64,000 bases of DNA from the NCBI RefSeq assembly GCF_002209555.1, contig NZ_NJIF01000008.1, positions 124,001 to 188,000 of the forward strand, in the 5' to 3' direction. This document shows, piece by piece, positions 33,787-43,316 of the stretch; the stretch's first letter is position 1, and each line of letters begins with the position of its first letter. Below the pieces are notes generated by a model. The model was not told the origin of the DNA, searched no databases, and was given only the letters and a program-made list of their open reading frames with translations. This stretch comes from Achromobacter insolitus. Lineage in GTDB: Bacteria; Pseudomonadota; Gammaproteobacteria; Burkholderiales; Burkholderiaceae_B. A program made the position numbers and the translations under genes.

Positions 33787-34770
33787 CTAGCCACGCGGAT
33801 GATGCGCCGCATGCAGCGCCTTCAGACGCTCGCGCGCGACGTGCGTATAGATCTGCGTGGTGGAGATGTCGGCGTGGCCCAGCAACATCTGCACCACGCG
33901 CAGATCTGCCCCATGGTTCAGCAAATGGGTGGCAAAGGCGTGCCGCAGCACATGCGGCGACAGCGGCGCGCGCACGTCGGCCTGCAAGGCGTATTTCTTC
34001 ACCAGCTGCCAGAACGCCTGGCGGGACATCGCCTCGGCCCGGCCCGTGATGAACAGCGCGTCGCTGACGCGGCCGGCAGCCAGTTCCGGCCGTCCAGACT
34101 TCAGGTACCGGTCGATCCAATGCGCGGCCTCGGCGCCCAATGGCACCAGCCTGTCCTTGCCGCCCTTGCCCAACACCACCCGCACCACGCCCTCGTTCAG
34201 GCTCACATCCAGCGTGCGCATGCCGACCAGCTCGGACACGCGCAGGCCGGTAGCGTAAAGCGTCTCCAACATGGCGCGGTCGCGCAGGCCGCGGGCCTGC
34301 TCCAGGTCGGGCGCGCGCAGCAAGGCGTCCACCTGCTGCTCCGACAGCGTCTTGGGCATGCGCGGCGGCTGCTTGGCGGCGATCAGCGTCAGGCAGGGAT
34401 CGCGTTCGGCGCGGTGCTCCCGCAGGGCCCAGGCATAGAAGCGGCGCAGCGCGGCCAGCCGGCGGTTGGCCGTGGTGGCACGCGTTTCCTCGTGGCGAAA
34501 GGCGAACCAGGCTTCGATGTCGGCCTTGCCGGCATCGCGCAAGGGTTTGGCCGGTCCGGCAGGCAGCGCGTGAGCCTGCGCGACCTCGCCATGGCGATCG
34601 GCCATTTCGCGCGCGTAGGCCTCCGGGTCTTCCAGCCAGCGGGCGAAGCCGGTCAGGTCGCGCCGGTAGGCGGCCAGGGTATTGGCCGACAGGCCGTCCT
34701 CGAGCCATACGGCATCGATGAAGGCGTCGATATCGGCCTGGGATTGAAGCGGCGGACGGGTTTCGGGCAT
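33787..34770 (-). CDS. xerD: Site-specific tyrosine recombinase XerD
   Basis: This 327-residue recombinase has all catalytic residues: R177 (ATGLRVSEL), K202 (VLGKGGKDR), H273 and R276 (SPHVLRHAFATHLLNHGADL), H299 (LLGHADIS) and the nucleophile Y308. XerD works with XerC at dif to resolve chromosome dimers. It is about 25 residues longer than E. coli XerD because of an insertion around residues 49-75 (region rich in Ala/Pro). It starts 16 bp after the LysR stop and precedes ybaK. Confidence 0.93.
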   Translation of the reverse strand: MPETRPPLQSQADIDAFIDAVWLEDGLSANTLAAYRRDLTGFARWLEDPEAYAREMADRHGEVAQAHALPAGPAKPLRDAGKADIEAWFAFRHEETRATTANRRLAALRRFYAWALREHRAERDPCLTLIAAKQPPRMPKTLSEQQVDALLRAPDLEQARGLRDRAMLETLYATGLRVSELVGMRTLDVSLNEGVVRVVLGKGGKDRLVPLGAEAAHWIDRYLKSGRPELAAGRVSDALFITGRAEAMSRQAFWQLVKKYALQADVRAPLSPHVLRHAFATHLLNHGADLRVVQMLLGHADISTTQIYTHVARERLKALHAAHHPRG

Positions 34771-34786
34771 GCCTGGATTCTACGGC

Positions 34787-35692
34787 TCAGCGTCCGCCCA
34801 CGCCCGCGGCGGCGGTCTTCAGCCAGCTCTCGAAGAGCTTCAGCGCCTCGGAACGTTCACTGCGCTGCGGATAGCCGAAGTAATAGCCCTGGCTCACCGA
34901 CAGCGATTGCGGCACAGGCATCACCAGCGTGCCCTGGTCCAGCGCAGGCTGGGCCAGGAAGCGCGGCATCAACCCGACCCCGAGGCCCGCCTGCACCGCA
35001 GCCATCACCATGGTGAAAAGCTCGTAGCGCGGCCCGCCGGCAGCGTGAGGACCGTACAGATGGTTGTTCGCCCCATACCATTGGCGCCAGGCATCCGGCC
35101 GTGACGCCAAATGCAGGTGCGTCATGCCCGCCAGCGCGCTGGCGCCCGGTTCCGGCTTGCGCTGCGACAATTCCGGCGCGCATACCGGCACCAGCTCGCG
35201 TTCGGGAAACAGCAGCACGCCCTGCGTGCCCGGCCACAATCCGTCCCCGTGGTACAGCGCGCCATCGAAGGGCTGGTCCTTGAACTGGAACGGCAGCGTG
35301 CGCACGGACAGGCTGACCGTGATGTCGCCGTGTTCGCGCTGGAAGTCCGCCAGGCGCGGTATCAGCCAGGTGGTGGCCAGCGTGGGCACCACGGCGATGT
35401 GGATGCTGCGGCCCATGCCGGTGCGGCTGACCAGACCGAAGGTGTCCTTTTCGATCTGGTCCAGATGGTGACGGATGCGGCCGGCGTACTCCGCCCCGTG
35501 GTCGGTCAACACGATGCGCCGCCGTACCCGCGTGAACAGCTGGACGCCCAGGCGCGCCTCCAGGCTGGCAACCTGCCGGTAGACGGCGCTGTGCGTCAGG
35601 GACAGTTCCTCGGCCGCGCGGGAAAAGCTGCCCAGGCGGGCCGAAGCTTCAAACGCCTGCAAGGCGCTCAGGTTGGGAATGCCGTTTCTCAT
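34787..35692 (-). CDS. LysR-family regulator, GcvA-like
   Basis: This 301-residue protein begins with NLSALQAFEASARLGSFSRA then LSLTHSAVYRQVASLEARLG (HTH about 9-68), the GcvA-like LysR subgroup, and a C-terminal effector domain. It is divergent from a TPP-dependent enzyme and stands three genes from gcdH. In pseudomonads a GcvA-like GcdR activates gcdH, which makes this a candidate counterpart. A perfect inverted repeat lies in the 168-bp gap. The ATG at MRNGIPNLS is used; longer extensions run antisense through the TPP gene. Confidence 0.9.
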   Translation of the reverse strand: MRNGIPNLSALQAFEASARLGSFSRAAEELSLTHSAVYRQVASLEARLGVQLFTRVRRRIVLTDHGAEYAGRIRHHLDQIEKDTFGLVSRTGMGRSIHIAVVPTLATTWLIPRLADFQREHGDITVSLSVRTLPFQFKDQPFDGALYHGDGLWPGTQGVLLFPERELVPVCAPELSQRKPEPGASALAGMTHLHLASRPDAWRQWYGANNHLYGPHAAGGPRYELFTMVMAAVQAGLGVGLMPRFLAQPALDQGTLVMPVPQSLSVSQGYYFGYPQRSERSEALKLFESWLKTAAAGVGGR

Positions 35693-35792
35693 GGAGCGGG
35701 AACCGCCAGGTGCAAGCAGCGCCGCCGCGCCAGGGCGCGCGGTTCTTGCCGCGGCGCAGCATGGCAGGTCGTGCCGGTGGGTCAATAGATTG

Positions 35793-35811
35793 TGCAATTT
35801 TATCAATTGCA
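35793..35811. promoter_or_regulatory. LysR operator candidate TGCAATT-N5-AATTGCA
   Basis: A perfect 7-bp inverted repeat with a 5-bp spacer lies midway between the GcvA-like regulator and the TPP enzyme gene. Its AT-rich symmetric form and about 19-bp length fit a LysR recognition site. Two TTGTGC/TTGTGCG copies flank it. Confidence 0.6.
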
Positions 35812-35860
35812 TTGTGCGATCAAGGAACATTATGCTCGGATGTCCTAACCTCGGCTCATC

Positions 35861-37558
35861 ATGACTACCACCCCCATGTCCCAGCAAGAATCCCGCCTTG
35901 GCGGACACATCCTGGTCGACCAGTTGGTTGCGCAGGGCGTCAAACATGTTTTCTGCGTCCCCGGCGAAAGCTATCTGGCAGTGCTGGACGGCCTGCACGA
36001 TGCGGACATCAAGGTCACGGTGTGCCGCCAGGAAGGCGGCGCGGCCATGATGGCCGACGCCCACGGCAAGCTGACCGGCGAACCCGGCATCTGCATGGTG
36101 ACCCGCGGGCCCGGCGCGTCCAATGCGCTGGCTGGCGTGCACATCGCCAAGCAGGACTCCACTCCCCTGATTCTCTTCGTCGGCCAGATCGAGCGCGGCA
36201 TGCGCGAACGTGAAGCCTTCCAGGAAATGGACTACCGCGCCGTGTTCGGCACGCAGGCCAAATGGGTCACTGAAATCGACCAGGTCGAACGCATTCCCGA
36301 ACTGGTTTCGCGCGCCTTCCACATCGCCACTTCGGGCCGCCCCGGCCCGGTCGTGATCGCGCTGCCGGAAGACATGCTGGTCGAAGCCGCCAAGGTGGCC
36401 GACGCGCCGCGCTATGAAGTCATCGATTCCGCCCCCACGGCCGGCCAGCTGGCCCACCTGGAAAAGCTGCTGGCCGACGCCACGAACCCGGTCGCCATCC
36501 TGGGCGGCACGCGCTGGGACGCCCGCGCGGTGCAGCAGTTCGCCGATTTCGCGCAGCGCCACGCGCTGCCCACGGCCGTATCCTTCCGCCGCCAGATGCT
36601 GTTCCCGGCCGACCATCCCTGCTTCATCGGCGACGTGGGCCTGGGCATCAACCCGGCGCTGCTCAAGCGCGTGGCCGATGCGGACCTGATCCTGCTCGTG
36701 GGCGGACGCATGTCGGAAAACCCCAGCCAGGCCTATACCCTGCTGGACATCCCGGTGCCCAGGCAGAAGCTGGTGCACGTGCACCCCGATTCCGCCGAAC
36801 TGGCGCGCGTCTACCGCCCCACGCTGGCCATCAACACCTCCCCCGCCGCGTTCGCGCAGGCATTGGCCGGCCTGAAGGCGCCTGCCCAGCCCGCCTGGGC
36901 GGCCGGCACGCCGGTCATGCGCGAGTCCTACCTGAAATGGAGCGACCCCAGCGCCATCACGACGCCCGGCGCGCTGCAGATGGGCCAGGTCATGGCCTAT
37001 CTGGAAAAGACGTTGCCCGCCGATGCCATCATGACCAACGGCGCCGGCAACTACGCCACCTGGCTGCACCGTTTCCACCGTTACACGCGCTACGGCACGC
37101 AATTGGCGCCCACCTCGGGTTCCATGGGCTACGGCCTGCCTGCCGCCGTCGGCGCCAAGCGCGTCTCGCCCGACAAGACCGTGATCTGCTTCGCGGGCGA
37201 CGGCTGCTTCCTGATGCACGGCCAGGAATTCGCGACCGCGGTGCAGTATGACCTGCCCATCATCGTCGTGCTGGTGGATAACGGCATGTACGGCACGATC
37301 CGCATGCACCAGGAAAAGCACTATCCCGGCCGCATTTCCGCGACGGAGCTGAAGAATCCGGACTTTGCCGACTATGCCCGCGCCTTCGGCGGGCACGGCG
37401 AACGCGTCGAGACCACCGAACAATTCGGCCCGGCCTTCGAACGCGCCATGGCCAGCGGCAAGCCGGCCATCTTGCACTGCTTCATCGATCCGGAAACCAT
37501 CACCCCGGGCACGACCCTGGAGAAAATCCGCGACGCAGCGCTCAAGGCGCAGCACTGA
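35861..37558 (+). CDS. Thiamine diphosphate-dependent enzyme, acetolactate-synthase-large-subunit-like
   Basis: This 565-residue enzyme has the catalytic Glu of ThDP enzymes at E58 (CRQEGGAAMMADAHGKLTG), the region TRGPGASNALAGVHIA, and the ThDP-Mg motif FAGDGCFLMHGQEFATAV ending in LVDNGMYGTI. No regulatory ilvH partner is near, so a catabolic role (decarboxylase, ligase or synthase) is likelier than valine synthesis. It is alone between a divergent LysR and a 14-bp hairpin before gcdH. Sequence gives no substrate. Confidence 0.85.
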   Translation: MTTTPMSQQESRLGGHILVDQLVAQGVKHVFCVPGESYLAVLDGLHDADIKVTVCRQEGGAAMMADAHGKLTGEPGICMVTRGPGASNALAGVHIAKQDSTPLILFVGQIERGMREREAFQEMDYRAVFGTQAKWVTEIDQVERIPELVSRAFHIATSGRPGPVVIALPEDMLVEAAKVADAPRYEVIDSAPTAGQLAHLEKLLADATNPVAILGGTRWDARAVQQFADFAQRHALPTAVSFRRQMLFPADHPCFIGDVGLGINPALLKRVADADLILLVGGRMSENPSQAYTLLDIPVPRQKLVHVHPDSAELARVYRPTLAINTSPAAFAQALAGLKAPAQPAWAAGTPVMRESYLKWSDPSAITTPGALQMGQVMAYLEKTLPADAIMTNGAGNYATWLHRFHRYTRYGTQLAPTSGSMGYGLPAAVGAKRVSPDKTVICFAGDGCFLMHGQEFATAVQYDLPIIVVLVDNGMYGTIRMHQEKHYPGRISATELKNPDFADYARAFGGHGERVETTEQFGPAFERAMASGKPAILHCFIDPETITPGTTLEKIRDAALKAQH

Positions 37559-37563
37559 AGGCG

Positions 37564-37594
37564 GGATGGAGCGGCGGCGCCCGCCGCTCCATCC
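37564..37594. terminator. Strong 14-bp hairpin between TPP enzyme gene and gcdH
   Basis: GGATGGAGCGGCGG (37564-37577) pairs perfectly with 37581-37594 over a 3-base loop. No T-run follows directly, so termination may be partial. It begins 6 bp after the TPP gene stop. Confidence 0.55.
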
Positions 37595-37664
37595 GCCGCT
37601 TGCCGCCCGAATTATTTTAGGTTTAAACTTTCTAGCATTCCGAAATCCATAGCGGAGACCCAGC

Positions 37665-38858
37665 ATGTCCTCGAATCCTTCCTTTCACTGGCAAGACCCC
37701 CTGTTGCTGGACCAGCAACTGACCGAAGAAGAACGCATGGTGCGTGACGCAGCCTACGCCTATGCGCAGGACAAGCTCGCCCCGCGCGTGCTGAACGCAT
37801 TCCGCAACGAACAGACCGATCCGGCCATCTTCTCCGAAATGGGCGAACTGGGCCTGTTGGGCGCCACCATCCCCGTCGAATACGGCGGCGCCGGCCTGAA
37901 CTACGTCAGCTACGGCCTGATTGCCCGCGAAGTCGAACGCATCGACTCCGGCTACCGTTCCATGATGAGCGTGCAGTCGTCGCTGGTGATGGTGCCCATC
38001 AACGAATTCGGCAGCGAAGAGCAGAAGAAGAAGTACCTGCCCAAGCTGGCCCGCGGCGAATGGATCGGCTGCTTCGGCCTGACCGAACCCAACCACGGCT
38101 CCGACCCCGGCGGCATGGAAACCCGCGCCGTCAAGACGGCCGACGGCTACAAGCTGACCGGCAACAAGATGTGGATCACCAACTCCCCCATCGCCGACGT
38201 CTTCGTGGTGTGGGCCAAGTGCGTGGGCGGCGACTTCGACGGCAAGATCCGCGGCTTCATCCTGGAAAAGGGCATGAAGGGCCTGTCGGCTCCGGCCATC
38301 CACGGCAAGGTCGGCCTGCGCGCCTCGATCACCGGCGAAATCGTGATGGACGAAGTGGAAGTGTCCGCCGACCAGATGATGCCTGGCGTGTCGGGCCTGA
38401 AGGGTCCGTTCACCTGCCTGAACTCGGCCCGCTACGGCATCGCCTGGGGCGCCGTGGGCGCCGCGGAAGCCTGCTGGCACACCGCCCGCCAGTACACCCT
38501 GGACCGCAAGCAGTTCGGCCGCCCGCTGGCCGCCAATCAGCTGATCCAGAAGAAGCTGGCCGACATGCAGACCGAAATCACGCTGGCCCTGCAAGGCTGC
38601 CTGCGCCTGGGCCGCATGAAGGATGAAGGCACCGCCGCCGTCGAAATCACCTCGATCATGAAGCGCAACTCTTGCGGCAAGGCGCTGGACATCGCCCGCC
38701 TGGCTCGCGACATGCTCGGCGGCAACGGCATCTCCGACGAGTTCGGCGTGGCCCGTCACCTGGTGAACCTGGAAGTGGTCAACACCTATGAAGGCACCCA
38801 CGACGTGCACGCCCTGATCCTGGGCCGCGCGCAGACCGGCATCCAGGCGTTCTATTGA
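37665..38858 (+). CDS. gcdH: Glutaryl-CoA dehydrogenase
   Basis: This 397-residue acyl-CoA dehydrogenase has the flavin segments [20 protein letters not shown] and [16 protein letters not shown] and the catalytic Glu E376 in [18 protein letters not shown], the position used by glutaryl-CoA dehydrogenases near the C-terminus. It oxidises and decarboxylates glutaryl-CoA to crotonyl-CoA, in lysine/tryptophan and benzoate-type breakdown. GGAGA precedes the ATG. A strong terminator follows, so it is transcribed as a single gene or with the TPP gene by read-through. Confidence 0.94.
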   Translation: MSSNPSFHWQDPLLLDQQLTEEERMVRDAAYAYAQDKLAPRVLNAFRNEQTDPAIFSEMGELGLLGATIPVEYGGAGLNYVSYGLIAREVERIDSGYRSMMSVQSSLVMVPINEFGSEEQKKKYLPKLARGEWIGCFGLTEPNHGSDPGGMETRAVKTADGYKLTGNKMWITNSPIADVFVVWAKCVGGDFDGKIRGFILEKGMKGLSAPAIHGKVGLRASITGEIVMDEVEVSADQMMPGVSGLKGPFTCLNSARYGIAWGAVGAAEACWHTARQYTLDRKQFGRPLAANQLIQKKLADMQTEITLALQGCLRLGRMKDEGTAAVEITSIMKRNSCGKALDIARLARDMLGGNGISDEFGVARHLVNLEVVNTYEGTHDVHALILGRAQTGIQAFY

Positions 38859-38880
38859 TCGCCTGACCGGCCAAAGCCAG

Positions 38881-38904
38881 CCGCCCCTCGGGGCGGTTTT
38901 TTTT
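38881..38904 (+). terminator. Rho-independent terminator after gcdH
   Basis: CCGCCCC and GGGGCGG form a 7-bp stem over a TC loop, followed by eight T. It starts 22 bp after the gcdH stop. Confidence 0.92.
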
Positions 38905-39017
38905 GGCGGTTCCGCTGGTCTTGCAAGCCGGCTTCCCCGATACTGCATCCATGGCGCCTGTGGGCGCCATCCGCATTCGACGCAATATCAGCCGGCTTAT
39001 CCAGAATGGAAATACAC

Positions 39018-39371
39018 ATGACTCCGCGGCAGCTTGTCGAACTTTGGGTCGAGCGGTTCAATGCCGCCGACGCCGACGGCCTGGCCGAGCTTTATGATGA
39101 AAAGGCAGTGAACCACCAGGTCACCCAGGAACCGATTGTCGGACGCGATGCCATAAAGGCGATGTTCGAACGGGAGTTCGCCCAGGCCGACATGACCTGT
39201 ATCGTGGAGACGATCCACGACGCAGGCGAGGTCGCAGCCCTGGAGTGGCGCGATCCCTTGGGCTTGCGCGGCTGTGGGTTCTTTACCGTGCGCAACGGCC
39301 GGATCGTTTTCCAACGAGGGTACTGGGACAAGCTGTCTTTCCTGAAGATGCACGGCCTGCCCATCGCGTAA
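39018..39371 (+). CDS. NTF2/SnoaL-like small protein
   Basis: This 117-residue protein has the SnoaL/NTF2-like pattern: ELWVERFNAADADGLAELYD then VNHQVTQEPIVGRDAIKAMF and a final GYWDKLSFLKMHGL. Members form cone-shaped dimers and act as isomerases or hydrolases or simply bind ligands. The ATG used follows GGA by 7 bp; another ATG four codons upstream is possible. It lies between gcdH and a TRAP binding protein with no clear partner. Confidence 0.7.
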   Translation: MTPRQLVELWVERFNAADADGLAELYDEKAVNHQVTQEPIVGRDAIKAMFEREFAQADMTCIVETIHDAGEVAALEWRDPLGLRGCGFFTVRNGRIVFQRGYWDKLSFLKMHGLPIA

Positions 39372-39543
39372 ATACCGCGCGTCCGCAGCCCCCCCAAAAA
39401 AGTCCGCGCATTGCCGAAAGCCCGTATAGGCGAGTCCTTGCACAGGCCGTACGCTTTGCGGCATCGGCCAGGCACAGGCCCGGGCGCCCCTTGCGCCGTT
39501 CCGCGTGTCCAGACCAGGATTTCCCCTCGACCAGGAGCCGCGC

Positions 39544-40530
39544 ATGCAAGGTTGTCCTACCCTCCGCCTGATGGCGGGTATCGCCATGGCGTTCGTCGCC
39601 CACGGCGCGTACGCCGCCACCACTCTTACGATGGCCACCGAATACCCGCCCACATCCATGCCCGGGCAAGGCGTGTCCACCTTTGCCGACCTGGTTCGCG
39701 CCAAGACGGCGGGCAAGGTGATCATCGATGCCAGCTATGACGCGTCCAAAGGGATCAAGTCGGCCGACATGATAGATGCGGTGCAAGCACGCCAGGTAGA
39801 TGCCGGCGACGCCTTCGCCGGCGCGCTGGCCAGCAAGTACCCCTTGTTCGGCGTGTCTTCCCTGCCCTTCCTGGCGGACTCTCTGTCCAAGGCCCGCAAC
39901 CTGAACAAGGCGGCCCGGCCTGCGTATGAAAAGCTGCTTGCGGCGCATGGACAAAAACTGCTCTACACCACGCCCTGGCCGGCATCCGGCATCTGGTCCA
40001 AGCAGAAGCTGGACAGCGTAGGCGCCCTGAAGCGCCTGAACATACGCACCTACGACGCCACGTCGCAGGACGTCATGCAGAAAGCCGGCGCCCAGGCGCG
40101 CAGCATCTCCTTCGCGGACGCGATGCCCCTGATCGCCTCGGGCGAGGTGAACGCGGTGCTGTCATCGGGCGACGGCGGCGCGGGCCGAAAGTTGTGGGAA
40201 CACCTGCCCAACTTCGCTGAAATCAACTACGCCATGCCGATCTCGGTGGCGACCATGAACCTGCAGGCCTACCAGGCGCTGGATGCGCGCACGCGCCGCG
40301 CCATCGACCAGGCGGCGGCCCAGACCGAGACCGAACAATGGAAGCGCATAGACGGGCGCCTGCAGCAGAACTACGCCAACATGCGCAAGAACGGCGTGGC
40401 GATCAATACCTCGGTGCCGCTGCCCGTGCGCCGCGCGCTGAAGGACGCGGCCGCGGATTCCGTCAAGGCGTGGAAGGCGGCGGCCGGCCCCGACGCCGCG
40501 GCCATCCTGAAGCAGGCAGGCAAACGCTAA
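39544..40530 (+). CDS. TRAP transporter periplasmic binding protein (DctP-like), orphan
   Basis: This 328-residue protein has a Sec signal (LMAGIAMAFVAHGAYA, cleaved near residue 25) and the DctP-like pattern LTMATEYPPTSMPGQGVSTF. The ATG has GGAG 6 bp upstream. Family members deliver C4-dicarboxylates, keto acids or aromatic acids to DctQM permeases. No dctQ or dctM is present in this window, so it must use distant permease genes or be a solitary binding protein. Confidence 0.85.
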   Translation: MQGCPTLRLMAGIAMAFVAHGAYAATTLTMATEYPPTSMPGQGVSTFADLVRAKTAGKVIIDASYDASKGIKSADMIDAVQARQVDAGDAFAGALASKYPLFGVSSLPFLADSLSKARNLNKAARPAYEKLLAAHGQKLLYTTPWPASGIWSKQKLDSVGALKRLNIRTYDATSQDVMQKAGAQARSISFADAMPLIASGEVNAVLSSGDGGAGRKLWEHLPNFAEINYAMPISVATMNLQAYQALDARTRRAIDQAAAQTETEQWKRIDGRLQQNYANMRKNGVAINTSVPLPVRRALKDAAADSVKAWKAAAGPDAAAILKQAGKR

Positions 40531-40576
40531 CGCGCCTGACGGCGGCCGGCCCCAATGTCGCGGACCACGTGATGCA

Positions 40577-41524
40577 TCAGTCCGCTGGCCCTTGAGCCAT
40601 GCGTAGTTCTGCCGGGAGATATTCGCGCATGACATCGATGAAGCGGCGTAGCCGGACCGGCTGGTAGCGCGAGGGCGGGTAGACGAGGTAAACCGGCAGC
40701 GGCTCGGCGTGCCAACGCGGTGCCACGTGCACAAGGCGACCCTGGGCAATATCCTCGGACATTGCCCAGGCAGAGCCCAGGCCCGCCCCCAGGCCCAGTA
40801 CCGCGGCCCGGCGCAACGCATGCAGCCCGTCCGTGGACAAGCGCGGCGTGATACCAAAACGCGCAACCTCACCGGTATCCAGATTCGTCAGGACGACTTC
40901 ATCGCGATAGAAGGTGCGCAGCGCCACCCAGGGCAAGGCGGCAAGCTGCCTGGGATCATCGGAACTTTCAATCGACTGCAGCACACCGGGCGCCGCCACC
41001 ACGATGCGCGGCACCTCGCCCAGTTTCAGCGCAACCACCGAAGGGTCGGTGATCGGGCCGACGCGCAAGGCGCAATCGATGTTCTCGGCAATGAAATCAG
41101 GCATCCGGTCGTGCAACAGCCATTCGACCCGCATCTGGGGATACTGCCGCAGATAGCGCGCGAGCGGCTCGACGAACTGGTGCTGGCCGAACGCATGAGG
41201 GGCAACCACGCGCAGCATGCCCGCGGGCTCTTCGCCGCCGCCGCGCACCTCGCTTTCAAGCGAATCCCAGCCGGCGATGAGATTCTTGGCGCTTTGATAG
41301 CAACGCTGGCCGTCCTCGGTCAGGCGTATGGCGTGCGTGGAACGCTGCAGCAAGCGCACGCCCAGCATGCGCTCCAACAGTTGCAGCCGCCGGCTCACGG
41401 TGGGCTGTGTGCCGCCCAGTTGCACGGCGGCAGCCGACAGGCTGCCGGCCTCGACGATACGCACGAACGTCTCGATGAGAAGCACGCGGTCGGTGCTGGA
41501 TACGGGAGATGGGGGCTTGGTCAT
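40577..41524 (-). CDS. LysR-family transcriptional regulator
   Basis: This 315-residue LysR protein has HTH pattern SLSAAAVQLGGTQPTVSRRL (about 28-47) and a typical effector domain. It is divergent from an MFS transporter with a 95-bp gap, which suggests local control of that transporter. The stop is close to the end of the orphan TRAP protein gene (convergent). Confidence 0.9.
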   Translation of the reverse strand: MTKPPSPVSSTDRVLLIETFVRIVEAGSLSAAAVQLGGTQPTVSRRLQLLERMLGVRLLQRSTHAIRLTEDGQRCYQSAKNLIAGWDSLESEVRGGGEEPAGMLRVVAPHAFGQHQFVEPLARYLRQYPQMRVEWLLHDRMPDFIAENIDCALRVGPITDPSVVALKLGEVPRIVVAAPGVLQSIESSDDPRQLAALPWVALRTFYRDEVVLTNLDTGEVARFGITPRLSTDGLHALRRAAVLGLGAGLGSAWAMSEDIAQGRLVHVAPRWHAEPLPVYLVYPPSRYQPVRLRRFIDVMREYLPAELRMAQGPAD

Positions 41525-41619
41525 ACGCTCATCGTATAACGGATTTACCCACTGACGGGCTACCAGACAGCTCCCGGGACGTCCACAATCTGCGCCACAC
41601 CCTACATCGGACTTCCATC

Positions 41620-42837
41620 ATGTCTTCGTCGAATACTCTTGAAAACGCGCCTGCACGCGGCCTCATCGCGCTACTGGCGGTCGCCGCCGGCCTGGCGGTC
41701 GCATCCCTGTACTACAGCCAGCCGATGCTGGGCCTGCTGGGCGCGGAGCTGGGCGCCACGCCCAGCTCGCTGGGCTGGATTCCCACGCTTACCCAGCTTG
41801 GTTATGCGTTTGGCATATTGCTACTGGCTCCCCTTGGAGACCGGTACAACCGCAAGCGCATCATCCTGATCAAATCTCTCTTGCTTGCCACCAGCCTGCT
41901 GATGGCCGGCTTCGCCCCCGGCATGGGCTCGATGCTGGCCGCCAGTTTCACGGTCGGCCTTGCCGCCACCATGGCGCAGGACATCGTGCCCGCGGCGGCC
42001 ACGATGGCTCCCGCACAACAGCGCGGCGCCATCGTCGGGACGGTGATGACCGGTTTGCTGCTGGGCATCCTGCTGTCTCGCGTGATCGGCGGATTCGTGG
42101 CCGCCAACTTCGGCTGGCGGGTGATGTTCTGGTCCGCGGCGCTGGCGATCCTGTTGCTGACGCTGGCGCTCTGGCGCAGCCTGCCCGCCTTCGCACCCAC
42201 GAGCCGGCTGCCCTACCGGGCGCTACTCCGGTCGCTGGGCACCTTGTGGCACCAGTACCCCGAGCTGCGTCGTAGCGCCATGGCCCAGGGACTGCTGTAC
42301 ATGGGATTCAGCGCGTTCTGGTCGACGCTTGCCGTCATGTTGCAAGGGGCGCCGTTCCATCTAGGCGCCGATGCCGCGGGCGCCTTCGGCCTGGCGGGTG
42401 CCGTGGGCGCACTGGCGGCGCCGTTTGTCGGCCGGCTCGCCGACCGTCATGGTCCAGTCACGCTGGCCCGCCAGGGCGCGGCTCTGACGGCAGTTTCGTT
42501 CGCGTCGATGGCGCTGCTGCCCGCGCTGCCCCCGTCCGCCGCGCTATGGCTCATTGCCGCCAGCACCGTAGGCTTCGATCTTGGAATCCAGATGTCGCTG
42601 ATCGCCCATCAGAGCATCGTGTATGGTCTTGATCCCGCCGCGCGCAGCCGGCTGAATGCGGTGCTCATGACCAGCGTTTTCGTCGGCATGGCGGCGGGAG
42701 GCGCGCTGGGCAGCTTGGCGCTGGGACAGTGGGGCTGGGCAGGCGTCACCGCGTTGGCTACCGCAACCGCCCTCGGCGCGTTGGTTCTGCGAAGCTTGCG
42801 CCAACGGCCGGCTGACACGGCAGCGTGCAGAGCCTGA
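41620..42837 (+). CDS. MFS transporter, probable drug/metabolite efflux
   Basis: This 405-residue major facilitator has about 12 membrane helices. Loop 2-3 reads LLLAPLGDRYNRKRIILI, an MFS signature, and loop 8-9 FVGRLADRHGPVTL. The ATG that begins MSSSNTLENAP is used, as upstream frame extension would pass through the LysR promoter. The pattern is of YgaY/AraJ-like exporters. It is divergent from a LysR gene and converges on the MaoC-like gene. Confidence 0.87.
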   Translation: MSSSNTLENAPARGLIALLAVAAGLAVASLYYSQPMLGLLGAELGATPSSLGWIPTLTQLGYAFGILLLAPLGDRYNRKRIILIKSLLLATSLLMAGFAPGMGSMLAASFTVGLAATMAQDIVPAAATMAPAQQRGAIVGTVMTGLLLGILLSRVIGGFVAANFGWRVMFWSAALAILLLTLALWRSLPAFAPTSRLPYRALLRSLGTLWHQYPELRRSAMAQGLLYMGFSAFWSTLAVMLQGAPFHLGADAAGAFGLAGAVGALAAPFVGRLADRHGPVTLARQGAALTAVSFASMALLPALPPSAALWLIAASTVGFDLGIQMSLIAHQSIVYGLDPAARSRLNAVLMTSVFVGMAAGGALGSLALGQWGWAGVTALATATALGALVLRSLRQRPADTAACRA

Positions 42838-42851
42838 TTGGCGGCCAGCCT

Positions 42852-43295
42852 TCAGCTGTCGCCTGAGAGATCGAACAGACTGGTCGCGTCCAGTTCCAGC
42901 ACGCCTTCATCGTGCTGGTTCAGGACTGTCCAGGCCCAGGTGATGATGCCCAGGTCCGGGCGCGACGATGAATGGCGCACGCCTTGCACGCGCGCTTCGA
43001 GGCGCAGGGTATCGCCGGGACGCACCGGCGTGCGCCAGCGCACCTCGCCCAGGCCGGGCGAGCCAAAAGACTCGGAATCGTGCAGCGCCGCGTCGACGGC
43101 CATGCGCATGGCCAGCGCGCAGGTATGCCAGCCGCTGGCGATCAGCCCGCCCCAACGGCCTTCCGACGCGCGCTTGGGATCGGTGTGGAACCATTGCGGA
43201 TCGAACCTGCGTGCGAACTCCAGTATCTCGGCTTCCGTCACGACGACCGGACCGCCCTTGATGACCATCCCGTCCTTGAACTCGGCGAACTTCAT
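42852..43295 (-). CDS. MaoC-like hydratase family protein
   Basis: This 147-residue hotdog-fold protein has the MaoC pattern FARRFDPQWFHTDP with the catalytic Asp and His and WGGLIASGWHTCALAMRMAV. Homologues hydrate enoyl-CoA or bind acyl-CoA. It follows boxA on the same strand after 68 bp and a strong inverted repeat. An enoyl-CoA hydratase step is required after ring cleavage in the box pathway, so a link is plausible, but no known Box protein belongs to this family. Confidence 0.82.
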   Translation of the reverse strand: MKFAEFKDGMVIKGGPVVVTEAEILEFARRFDPQWFHTDPKRASEGRWGGLIASGWHTCALAMRMAVDAALHDSESFGSPGLGEVRWRTPVRPGDTLRLEARVQGVRHSSSRPDLGIITWAWTVLNQHDEGVLELDATSLFDLSGDS

Positions 43296-43316
43296 GTGTG
43301 GATTCCCCCCGCAAAT

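Noticed and set aside
33257-34708. 483-codon frame extending ybaK
   Set aside because: The extension is antisense-like within xerD in another frame and has no domain; YbaK alone gives the family length.
34787-37666. 959-codon frame extending the LysR gene upstream
   Set aside because: The part beyond the ATG at 35692 is antisense to the ThDP enzyme and has no LysR-like sequence; the regulator starts at MRNGIPNLS.
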